DNA of 64,000 nt. Source: Tetmemena sp. SeJ-2015. Its lineage: Eukaryota; Ciliophora; Spirotrichea; Sporadotrichida; Oxytrichidae. Position numbers and translations under genes: made by a program. Position 1 is the stretch's first letter, and every line of letters starts with the position of its first letter. The notes under the pieces were generated by a model. That model was not told the DNA's origin and did not search any database. It saw only the letters and a list, made by a program, of their open reading frames with translations. This document shows, one piece after another, positions 45,101 through 55,729 of the stretch. The DNA lies in NCBI GenBank assembly GCA_027382625.1, contig JAJKFJ010022720.1:1-64000 (forward strand), in the 5' to 3' direction.

Positions 45101-46082
45101 TGCCTGGGATTGACAAAGTGGTTTATATTCTTATTCTTGAGTATGACACTCCTTTAGAATTGACTTCTCTGCTGATGAGCTATCGAATCATAGGATTAGT
45201 TCAAGTCGTAAGGCACCTGAGCTGAACTTTGCACAATTATGCTGTTGCTGTAAGTTCCTCTGCCTGTGATTTTACACAAAATGACAGAAGGAACATATGA
45301 AAATTTAATATGTGAGGCTGGTCTCATCAATATCTTCATTTTCCTCTTGGCAATCATAGTTGCTGACATTTTCTTCGGAGTCTATTTGCACTTACACCTC
45401 TTCTTCATCTCCACTATCTAGAAAAGATAAAAGGAGGAAAGATGTATCACCAGTCGGGTGAGAGATCTAAGTTTGCTGCTTGTGGTTGAAGGAGGAGGTC
45501 TTGCGATGATGAAACCCTCGAGCACTGATTTGACCTTTAGCTTGCTTGCCTGTGTTTTCCAGGCCTGAAATGACTTGAGTACGAGAGTAGTGAAGGCTCA
45601 AATTCGCTCCATCTCATGCTGAATTTTATCTTCCTTAAGAGGTTGCTATTTTTTTCCTTTTCCGCGCCTGATCAGCATTGGACGTTGGGTTTTTGCGGTG
45701 ACCTTTGGTATATGCCCGTTAGGGATGATTAATTCCTAATAAATTAATTAATTAAAATCTTCCTTAAGCGTAGTATTGCATTTGTAAATCCACTTAACAA
45801 AATTATAATTTACGAAAAAAATATTTGCTTTTATTCAAAATCATAGCATTCATATGAGTACTCCAATTTATTCTCTTCTGAATTTTCATTTAATCTTGAT
45901 ACATTAAACACAATTAGAATTCTCTCTTTAAGAAGTTGAATTTAGCAATACTAATCGGATGCATTTTAAAATTATTATAGAGTGACTAAAATTGACACAT
46001 GGTTATTATCAGCCGTATACTTGAAGTTGAGATCCTGCTTCAGTTGACTTAAAAGGCTCTCTAACTCATCTGCAGAACTCAT
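42120..46082 (-). CDS. Unknown coiled-coil, Ser/Asn-rich protein
   Basis: I do not recognise a family. The minus-strand ATG at 46082 gives MSSADELESLLSQLKQDL. After an AT-rich stretch (about 45730-46000) come LHYSRTQVISGLENTGK and an acidic block (SGDEEEVQVQIDSEEN). A clear coiled coil (LVKDFKKASFKLQREKQN, LERELRGLREKQEEEQQ) lies at about 44700-44900. A Ser/Lys/Asn-rich region (SSSKSNKKTSNSK) and an acidic block (DNDNEEEGDKEMRIRKE) follow at 43500-43850. The C-terminal YLQEHNLVAERKQKEID leads to TGA at 42120-42122. Several frame changes show unresolved IESs. Confidence 0.55.
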
Positions 46083-46269
46083 CTTATTTACCTTCCTGGA
46101 ATGCAGTTGAGGGAGCTAATTCCTACTTCCTTTTTTCATTGTTAGTTTGGATTATAATATTTCACTAATTTCACTTTCAAATTGCTAATGAAACTTAGAT
46201 AGAAGACTTCACAAATCTTATTTTAAAGTTGCATGCCAATTAAAAATATTTTTGAGCTATCAAATGTTC

Positions 46270-49263
46270 ATGCCTAACAAGATCAAGAGAGGAAAGGACT
46301 TGAAGTAGAATCATGACATCCTCAAGCGACCACTTGGCCAATCTGCATAATCCCAGTCTCAGAAGCAACTGCAATAAATAAGTGTGGGAGACTCAACTTT
46401 AACCGGCAATAATAATAAAACCAACTTTCAAAGTTCCCAGAGAGAGCTTCAAAAGGTGATTAGGAGCATCACACCACAGTCTGTGTAAATGGCTCAAAAG
46501 CAGATTCAGTAATTTGAGTTGCAGAGGGAACTTAATACTCTAGAGTAGGAGGGAAGAGAAACTGTGAGGCAAGATGTGGTATAGCAAACTGCAGGCACAC
46601 AGATGACTGCATCATCGCCTCTTAAGATGACCGAGGAGGAGCGACAGATTTTCAACTTTGACTCTTTAACTCTAAATGGGGGACCTGTTCACTCAGAATA
46701 TAGTCCTTAGAAACTTTATAAGCATTATAATTATGAACCTTTATTTAAAAAGAGTGTAACTCTCTGTTTCATAGTAGTAAAACCAAACTAACATTCAGAT
46801 AGAGCGAGTGATCATGCAGTCAGAGCCAGAGGTATTTAGCCAAGAGTATAATAAAAGTTAAGGAGGAGTCTTGCAGATCAAGTCTCTCATCTAATAACAT
46901 AGATAAACTTTTACTTTATCATTCTCTGCATTCGAAAGATTAGAGAGCGAGTGATATTGAAGGCTTTGATGTTAAGAATGGCTACAGTCCTGAGTAATTC
47001 ATGAAGCAGTAGGAGTAGTTGATACTTATTACAAACAACAGCACTCCTTATAAAGATAGTAACTAAACCATGCTTGACTAGCAAATTCAATACTCCACAA
47101 GATACACTCATTCAAGCAGGAAGAGTGCATTTACAATTAATTTTTGCACATGAAGGATAGTCCAAGAAGTAGATGGAGAATTTAAATTTCATCTTCACGT
47201 GATAATAATGCCTAAATTTATTAGAAAGCAAAGAATCTGGTTAGACCCTAATTAGCAGTACCTTAACTATTTGTCGGAAAGTAAGCTCTGATAAAGCCTA
47301 AGACCTAAGGAAAGCAGCCTAACTCAACCGACTAGAACAAGATTATTACCTCACCCTATTTTTAAAGTTATTATAAATATGGGGAGGCCAATCTGAGTGA
47401 GATGGTCTACCTGGGTGGTTTTCTTCTCAAGCCACGCTCTAAGATGACCACATTTTAAGAGATCAAGAATAGGCAACTCTAAAAGCAGACACTAGAAGAT
47501 GAGACACTCAGCAACTTCAGGGAGGGGAAGGATTCGGAGGCGGGAGAGAAACTCATTCAAGTCAAGAGCTTAGAGAAAGCTATTAAATTGAGGCAGCAGT
47601 ACCAAAAGGAAAGAGAGTAGACAAGAAGTGGCAGTCGATAGCAGAGACTTAGAGACTATCAGTGGCCTCCCCCTGTCAGTAAGATCAACTCTGATCTTGA
47701 TGATGTGGCTAGTGGTGGCCATGAAGGAATGGATATGATGGGTGGCCAGGATTTTTCACCCAATGAGATTAGAAGAGTAGAATCAGCTGGAGTTTTCCAA
47801 AGCAAGAGGCATTCAAATCAAAGCTAAGGGAAAGATGACAGCATCTACAAACACACTCACTTGACTTACGCTTCTGAAAACAAGACTCGCCTTGAGCCTC
47901 ACAACTCGGGCTTCTCTTAAAGTAACCATCATCACTAGCAGCCTCATAGCAATACCTCTCACTTGCATGAGTTGGAGAGTCCTCACTCTTACCGACCTGT
48001 TTAGAAGATCCTTATCACTCATAAGGAATCAGCCACTCAGTTTGAAGATGGAACTAACAGCTTAGAGCAAACCAAGAGAGACTAGAAAGGAAAGCCACTT
48101 CATGACCTTAAATAGAGAGGATCAGTCTTGTTCACAGGAAAGACAGTTGCAGAAGAGAACGCGCATGTAGAAGCAAAGGGTAGGAGAGCAGTAGAGTTTT
48201 AAGATGCGATAAAAGGAGAGGGCTTGAACTTTGGAAGTAGGAATGGGTTTAAGCTTACCTAAGATTCTAAGAAAGAGGTGAGGTCTTTCGATAATACCAC
48301 AGCTTCGAAAAGTTCAAAGATTAAGCTCAGCACTGATATCTTTTCAGTCATAATTTTATTCGCTCCTTATTGAAGTAATATTAATCTTTATCAAGTAGAA
48401 GAATTCGGAATAGGTGGAATTGCAATCTTTAACAATAGAAGGCGTGAATGGAAAAGGCTTAGGTATCTTAAAGAACTTTCAGCATATTCTTAATAAGGAT
48501 ATCCCACCTCCTCCTTAACTCTCCAAGCTTCCTTCAGTTCAAGAAAAATAGTCCAATTAACAAGAAGAAGAAGAGCATGTAATTGATGAAACTTAACAAT
48601 CAGATGAGGAGGATCATGATGAATCTTATATGGTATACACACATCGCTTTTTATTAAGTTCTTAAGAATGATGAGAACTCTTTTTAAGATCCTAAATGGA
48701 ACGAAAGCCCTATGCTTTCTATAGATTGAAATAATCGTGGCATAGTTATTTAAATGCTTAATTTCTATGCGGACAATTAACATGATGAAGGCTATTCATA
48801 GTTAGAAATAAGTGCTTCAGGGAAGAAAGAGGACCATTCCAAACTCTAAATTTAACAGGCATGTGATTATTTTAAACTATAGTGAATTGATAATTGAGTT
48901 TTTTTTATCTTTTTAACTCTAAAGAATTCTATAGGCATTTGAATTAACACTAGCACAGCAGTGCTTTCACCACTTAATCAGGTCTCAAGTACTCTTCAAA
49001 CACCCAGTCAGATATGCATCCCAGAGAAGGAGGTGGAAGTAGCCACATAAATCCCTCGATAGTTGTAATGCAGTCGCTCTACTTCAAAGATAAGAACTCA
49101 GACCCTAGTGCCTAAATTAATACAGCCTCAGTAAAGAGATTCAGCCAGAGATTGCCCAATAAGCCATTTGAAAATGAAGATAATACCAACACCAATAAGA
49201 ATATGTTTAGAATATATACCTACCTCTCTACTTTAATTTATATGGAGGAGCTCTCTGGATGGT
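46270..49263 (+). CDS. Unknown Q/S-rich protein
   Basis: The ATG at 46270 gives MPNKIKRGKDLKQNHDILK. Gln-rich coil-like sequence follows (QKQIQQFELQRELNTLEQE), then FNFDSLTLNGGPVHSEYS, a block near 47400 with EMVYLGGFLLKPRSKMTTF, and a charged region EAGEKLIQVKSLEKAIKLR. Acidic/Ser-rich sequence then runs to SGW and TGA at about 49261-49263. No family is recognised. At least four frame changes must be IESs or introns. Confidence 0.5.
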
Positions 49264-49541
49264 GAGAGCCTAACTTTTTGTAAATTTCCTGAATGAACAA
49301 AGGCAAAATTGCAGTAATATCCTAATAATGAAACACATATACACACACTTAAGTACATTAAATTGAAAGTATATTTATCCTAATTTTTAACTGAAGGTCT
49401 TTAATCAATTGTGTCTTATCTCTAATTAATTAAGTTATTGATTCTCTTATTATAATATTGCAAGATATGATGTTCCTTTAGAAATGGTTTGGCATTTGAA
49501 TTTTACTTTTTGAATAATAATAATTTGGAAATAAAGTGGCA

Positions 49542-50180
49542 ATGGTGTTCCACGTGACTAACTACATGCGCGAGACCAACGTGTGGATGATCAGGAAGAT
49601 GCGTTGGATCCTCTGGAGCGGCGTCTCCTTCATCCCCGTCTACAGAAACTAATTCAATTCCCCTTATAGATATATTTACTTGTTGAGAAACTTGTACTGG
49701 GACTACCACGGTAGAAGAGTAGCCTGGAAGAAGTGGTTCGCAGGCAAGACCGAGGACGAACAGAGACAAGAAGCTGAGCGCCTCAGAGCCGACTGGGGTT
49801 ATAGGCCTAGATACGAACCAGTCTACGAGTTCTCCCTCAAGAAGACCAAGTATGATGGCCAGAGCAGAGACGAATAAACTCATCATGGCTTATAAAGAGG
49901 TTGCACAATTATCTATGCGTAATAGAGTTTACTTCAAGGACACCCCTCGTCTCCATCACATTCACTCTACTCTCGACAAGCAGGAGGGTCGCCTCTCTCC
50001 AAGGATGTGAGAACCATCGTTTCCATCGCAGTCGAGCACAACAGAGACCCAGGCACCTTCGACTACGACGTCCCTCAGACCTTCTACTCGCTCTACCCAG
50101 AGATCGATCAGGAGTCTTATATCACCATCGGTGGTAAACAGAGAAGAAAGGTCCACACCGTAGAGGAAGCAAAATTCTGA
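49542..50180 (+). CDS. Small basic, Trp/Tyr-rich protein, possibly mitochondrial
   Basis: The ATG at 49542 gives MVFHVTNYMRETNVWMIRK, then RMRW-type sequence ending VSFIPVYRN. Removal of one IES joins it to LYWDYHGRRVAWKKWFAG and a Glu/Arg/Tyr-rich middle (WGYRPRYEPVYEFSLKK). The C-terminus reads SKDVRTIVSIAVEHNRD then TFDYDVPQTFYSLYPEI, ending HTVEEAKF at TGA 50178-50180. A more convincing middle segment (AQLSMRNRVYFKDTPRLHH) lies in another frame between 49890 and 50000, with a 2-base slip in a CTCTC run at about 49994. Base composition is richer in G+C than its neighbours, like the TOP2 and cytochrome c exons. The size and character recall accessory subunits of mitochondrial complexes, but this is a guess. 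Confidence 0.65.
49644..49685. other. IES, pointer AGAAACT (42 bp)
   Basis: Seven-base copies lie at 49644-49650 and 49686-49692. The segment is frame-neutral, but it is AT-rich in GC-rich coding sequence, and removal gives a smooth SFIPVYRNLYWDYHGR. Confidence 0.85.
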
Positions 50181-50399
50181 GCAAGCTACAAATCTTCTTC
50201 TTAACCTCAAAATGGTTTTAAGAACTGCCAAGTTTCAAAGACTTTCTTCAGTTCTTGGATTCAAGCCATTATTAATTATTTAAACTCCTTTTGCATTATT
50301 CTATTATCTGTGATTTAGTTGAAGGGAATTAAACCTTTGTAAAGTAAAAATCTAACTCCGAGTAAGATTAAATTCCAAAGTATGAGAATTTGAGAAATT

Positions 50400-51723
50400 T
50401 CAGTAGTAGGGGATTTCAAAAAGCTGATCGAGGCTCTCTCCTTAGTGAACTCTTCTGATGGTTTCAGCAAGCATGAGGCCGAGACTTACTTGAGCATACT
50501 TATCTCCAACTTTCTTCTTGAATTCCTCACTAACTTAAAGACTATCAGTAGTCACCACTTTCTCAAGCTCAGACTCAATAAACGATTAAGATTGCTCAAA
50601 GTCAAATTATAATGATGATCAGAGTTAGCGATTCTATCAGCAGCAGGTCCCGAGAAGATTCCATGAGTAGCGAAAGCATAGACCTTAGTAGCTCCATTTT
50701 ACTTGAGAGTCTTAGCAGCTTCACACAGAGTGCCTGCAGTATCGATCATATCATCTACCAAGATACAAGTCTTGCCTTGTACGTTTCCTATCAGCTGCAT
50801 TGACTCTATCTTATTGGCCTCCTTACGCTCTTTATGAATCATGGCTAGACCTACTTTATCCTCTCCATAGCCAAAGTAGCCGAAATGGTGATGGAATTGC
50901 TTGGCTCTGTGCATTCCGCCTGCGTCTGGAGATACTATCACTATGTTGCTCTTATCCTCAATAGTCTTGATAAAGTAGTTGAGCCCTGCGAAGCCTCCTT
51001 CTAAATTGTCCACAACTGTCTTTGGAGTCACAAAGCCCTAAGCTTGTGACACATGCAAGTCCACTCCTACGATTCTATCTGCTCCAAGAAACTCTAGGAT
51101 GTGAGCGATGTCTGAGTTACTCACTGGTCCCTTGGAAATAGTGCTTTCTATCTTGCCTTGCATAGCCATAGTAAGGTGTCAGTACAGTTACTGATTGAGC
51201 ACCAGCTCTCTTAGCTGCTGTTATGGTTAGAAATAGCTCCATCACATTTGCGTTAACAGTTTAAGAATGTGCATTAAAATGGTTCAACAGGAGGAGTAGT
51301 TGGCTAGATGATGTAGACATGCTTCTTGTTAACATTATCAAGGATTCTCACGTGAGTTTCTCCATCTGCGAATCTAGTCAGCTTGGTCCTTGCTAGTTTT
51401 TGGCCTAAGTGTTCTTCAACTGCTTGAGCTAGAGGGAGGTTAGAAGAGCCTGCTATTACTACAGCACCAGGCTCAAGTGGTATTTATTCCTTGATCTAAG
51501 ATAAGGATCAATCTTCTCTGGTTGCGCCTCTGCTTGAGCAGCTTGCATCTTCAGGAAGTTGAGACTATCACTGGAGTTGTTATACTGGAGATAGGCAAGA
51601 GCTGAAACACCCACAGCAGTTGCAAAGAGCAGATTGTGGCTAGTGGTTTAAGAGCTTTGGCTTTGGTGGGTCTGGTTTTGTCTTAGGAAAAGAGAAGATG
51701 CTGCCACCCTTCTTAAATCTCAT
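50400..51723 (-). CDS. PRPS: Ribose-phosphate pyrophosphokinase (PRPP synthetase)
   Basis: This enzyme makes PRPP from ribose-5-phosphate and ATP for nucleotide synthesis. On the minus strand: [106 protein letters not shown], the PRPP-binding loop [31 protein letters not shown] and EKVVTTDSL, ending [10 protein letters not shown] at TGA 50400-50402. The ATG at 51723 adds a basic N-terminus and a hydrophobic stretch ([17 protein letters not shown]), suggesting a targeting signal or anchor not usual in the enzyme. Two IESs are resolved. A one-base excess in the AAA after YARQDR breaks the frame. Confidence 0.95.
50569..50618. other. IES in PRPS, pointer TCAGA (50 bp)
   Basis: TCAGA copies lie at 50569-50573 and 50619-50623. 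Removal joins [11 protein letters not shown] to [14 protein letters not shown] in frame. Confidence 0.9.
51255..51285. other. IES in PRPS, pointer AACAG (31 bp)
   Basis: AACAG copies lie at 51255-51259 and 51286-51290. Removal gives [19 protein letters not shown], the family sequence. Confidence 0.88.
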
Positions 51724-52150
51724 AAAAATAAACTGAAACCTATAAATGGGGAGTATTAAATAAATCTCTTAGCTTATTGAAAAGATACTGGTTAGCTTTC
51801 ATTAAATTAATTATGCAGGAAATTAAAAAATAAGACAACTTAATAAAGCTGTTGAAATTTTATAATAAAATAAACTCTAATGCTATTTAAATAGAAAAGT
51901 CTTATAAAATTTAATAATAAAATTAATGAAAATACCTCTTCTAAATTATTTTCTTAACTTTTATCTCACTCGATAAATATAAATTTAGTGACTCAAATTA
52001 AAACTTTAAGTCTTTTACCAGAACTAGCTACATTAAATAAGTTACAAAATCATAATATCTTAGGATGAGAGTAAGTTACAGAATTATAGATATATATTTG
52101 TCAAATGAAGTGAATAATGATTAGTTAGTTTAACTTTATAATCATTCATT
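51724..52150. other. AT-rich spacer
   Basis: Very AT-rich, mostly A/T runs. A minus-strand frame from the PAS gene stays free of TGA to about 51967, but its translation shows no conserved sequence, so I end that gene earlier. Confidence 0.4.
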
Positions 52151-55100
52151 TAGAATACTACAATTATGGGCTAAAGCACCAGGCAATAGCCGTGAGCTCG
52201 CCTATTAACATCATTAAGCCTACTCACATAGAAGTTTATAGGTATCCTAAGTTCCTGCTCATCTGTGTTACTCTAAGTGGCTCGCTTTGTTCTCAATTCA
52301 GTCATCTGCAATACCTGCATCTACTTAGTTTCCATCACCCTAAAATATGGTTAAATATCTCTTAACTCAAAATCTTACTCTGCAAATGAATGAAATAGGT
52401 GGTGAGTTGTTAGGGCTTAAAAGTTCGCTTAGAGATTTACCCACTACTAGTTCAGCACTTTAATTCAGCATTACCTCAGCTGATTTATTTAACTTGGTAA
52501 CCACTCCCATCGTATTCAAGAGCAGCACTCCTTCGTTTATCAAATTGAACTATGCCTCTAGAATATCTGTAGTCAGCAGAGTTCCCTGCTAAATATCTAA
52601 GGTGAATAAAACTGCAGACAGGAAACTGGATAAAGACCACAGCAAATCTTTGCTCAGCTTGGGATCGGCTTGTCTTATCACGGGCTAAGGATTTTAAATT
52701 TGTGACTAATCTTAGCTAGTTGAAATTGTATCCCCTTCGAAGTAAGACTACTCTAAGTTGTAGACTTGAATGACGCAGATGGATTAATTATTCTGTCTCT
52801 CTAGGACTGGTATGGCTATCACATTCCTAATTTCCTTGAGTTTTAATTTCTGCAGATCTTTTTCTTCAGCAGCAAGATGTTTTACCTTACTCATAAATCC
52901 ATTAATATAAAACTTGGATTGCTCAATCTATTATTTCGGGGGTTTATCCTTTTCTCTGTAGATCTTCTGTCTTGAGAAAGCCCTGCCCGCCAAACCCACA
53001 TTTGACCTCATTCTTATAGTCTCAATTCCAAAGTTACTTCCAAATGGGTTCTGCTGCTTCTAAAGTTATTAATTGTAACATTAAACCTTTAAATACTTAC
53101 TGAGCCATCAGTTGAGGAATAGGAGTAGAGGTGGTCTATGTCCTTATTGTGCATGAAGATTACCACTTTCTCTGCCCTGAGAGTTGTCTTGACTATCTTT
53201 TCCAACTCTTAGATGAGTGGATTGATAGTTTGCTGATATATCTCACCTACCAATCCTTTCACATGCTTCAGCTCCTTCGTCAAATTCTTTCTTCAAGTTG
53301 TGCTTCAGCTCATATGAAATCAGACCCTGAGCTAACTCCTCACACAGCTGGGAAGTTATATTAAGATCATGATCTGTGAACTCAGCCCCACCGCCTGAGA
53401 TTCCAGAAACTAGAGGTGCTACTACTTCTCTTGTTGGCTAGTTCAAGACAGCCCACTGAGTGCTCTCCAAGCCTAATCGGCACTATCATTAAACTTCTAG
53501 TTACTTGATGCAGCTTAGAATCCACAGTCTACAGGTAGGATTATAAGCTAGGCTCATGCTGCTCGTTCTCTATTCGCTTTATGTAGATACTCTCGCCTGT
53601 GTTAAAAGCTTGGCAAAGAATGTTATCTTGCTGCCTTTAAAAGCAAATTGGATCCTTCATTCTGCCAGTAATTACCTTACAGTAAATCTCATCTTATAAA
53701 ATAGAGAAACACTTGGAAATAATGAGTGTTGATCTTTGATTTTGTCATAGAGATATATGGAGCACCTTTCCACGTCTATCATGTCAGAGAGCATCTCAAT
53801 TAGTCTAGGTAGGTAGAATTCCACTGAGTTGTTCTAACCGATGTTCTTAGCAATGAAGAATAGACCCAGAGTATCCTAGAGAGCTGATCTAGTCCTCAAG
53901 TACAAATTATCCTTCGATTGGCTACTTCCTCCCATAAGCTGAGCCAAGTAAGAGATCATGGATTCCTTCATCATGAAAGAGTCTAGGAGATTTAAAACGA
54001 AATCATGGCCCACATATTCAGCATACTGGGAGTCATTTTGAATCAGGAAGTTTTTGAATACTCCAACTTCCTAGAGCTAAAATGATCATAAGATATATCA
54101 AATAAAAATAGCTAGTAGTTATCACTCCCTCCCGGATAGTTAGGTGCTACTTGTTTTCTGTGTTTATAGATTTGCGAACATGCATCGGAGACTGTTACTG
54201 CCTATCTCTACTACTCAAGATACTCTATTAGTCTCCCATGTTGGTCGTGATCTCAAACTCTCGCTTGTAATTTTTACTCCTCCTACTAGAAGACACGCTT
54301 CCTCTCTTGATTGATTATCCAATTCCAAGTCCTCCGAAAGCTCCACCTCTACCGGTACTTTAATATCCTGCACCGCCAGCGACTTGGCTTTAAGTGTTAT
54401 CTAATGGATCATTACCGAGCAGCTTCTTTCTCCTCTTTGGTATGCCTACAGTACGATCTCTGGTCTTTTTGGAGTTAGAAAATTAAGGCTGCTACTTGCT
54501 CATCATAAGCTGGCTCTTTCCCCCATTATCATATTACTGCATTTAGCTATCATTATAGGTATTGAGCTCAAGGGATTTAATTAGCATGTTGTTGTTAGTC
54601 CTCTCTATGTACTAGCTTTAGCTCAAATCAGTTTACTAAATCGCATCATAAGCGTTCTAAGTAGAGTATCTGAGTAAAGCATCTTCCTTCGAGTGCATCA
54701 TTTCTTACTATAGTCTTGCTATGGTTTCCTCAAGTTTATCATCTTAATTTATAAGCTACTGGCTTTCGCTGTTTAGTCCTGCTGTCTCTTGAAGTATCTT
54801 CTAGTTTTGAATTATGAAGCCTTGGATTGTGTCTTGCACTTCGTGAGTAACAGGTGCTCCTCTCAAAAGACAATCATTCACTTTCATCTCTCTCAATCTT
54901 TAGAAATACAATCTTCATAAACTTTATTCATCAAGATGTTGATAGCTTCAATTAGCTTTGATTTCATATTTAAGCTGCTCTAGAAGTCATAGCCAATTGA
55001 TTAGTCAGTCGTTGAGGGCCCCAAGAATTAGCCAGTATTATTTCTTAAGAAATCCTGTCCCATCTACAGCTGTGGTACTTTGACTTTCCTCACTCTCCCG

Positions 55101-55612
55101 TCGCTTTGATTGTGCGTGGATTAAGTTTGCTTTAGTTAACTGCTCAAGAGAGTGGAGTTATTTGTGATACTCATTACTCCATTTGCTTTGAGATTGAAAG
55201 ACTTAGGTGGTTTGATGCCTATATTTCTTGGAACATCCTCTGCCTGCTAGTACTCATAGGCCGAATTATTCATGGGTATTGCGTTTCTGTGTATCTTTTT
55301 AGTTTGGCCCTGATATTATTAGAGCATGCCCATATTATTGCTGTGAGTTTAGTGGAGAGAACTCTATTCATAGATCTGACTAGTCTGCAGAAGTTACTAC
55401 TCCACTCAATCCTTGTCTCTCTCGCGCTCTCTCTGTCTTTACGTTGACTCACGAGAACCCTTCATCTTGAGATTCACTACGGTTTTATTTAGCTTGCTCT
55501 GATGGCGAGTTTGCTGTATCTCAGGGAGGAGGCTTTAGTTCGAGTCTCTCAAACCCTGGAGCTCCTACTTGTTGTAGGAAACCACAACGTTATTCGAAAT
55601 GTTATTATTCAT
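52150..55612 (-). CDS. GAF-GAF-PAS domain protein
   Basis: This is a probable small-ligand or redox sensor. The minus-strand ATG at 55612 gives MNNNISNNVVVSYNKQELQ. A Gln/Asn-rich N-terminus with coil (QKILQETAGLNSESQQLI) follows, and a basic Gly-rich linker near 54330. A first GAF domain starts with LSDMIDVERCSIYLYDKIKD, continues YCKVITGRMKDPICF, SLMIVPIRLGEHSVGCLELA and NK, and ends near 53400. The linker reads ELKHNLKKEFDEGAEACERI. A second GAF domain contains NVGLAGRAFSRQKIY, RNVIAIPVLERQN and ICVIQVYNLE. The PAS domain begins NEGVLLLNTMGVVTKLNKSA near 52500 and ends NDVNRRAHGYCLVLQ near 52170. No kinase, cyclase or phosphodiesterase domain is visible. The 3' end is uncertain. Confidence 0.75.
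53691..53731. other. IES in GAF/PAS gene, pointer ATCT (41 bp)
   Basis: ATCT copies lie at 53691-53694 and 53732-53735. Removal joins CSIYLYDKIK to DEIYCKVITGRMKDP, the strand pair expected in a GAF domain. Confidence 0.8.
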
Positions 55613-55729
55613 TGCTCAATTTATTATAAACAATCTATTTCATTAATTCAATCTTCGTAAATTGAGATAATGGAGAGAAGATTTTTATAAATTCTTCTCA
55701 AAGAGTATAAAAATTAATTAACATTTTTG

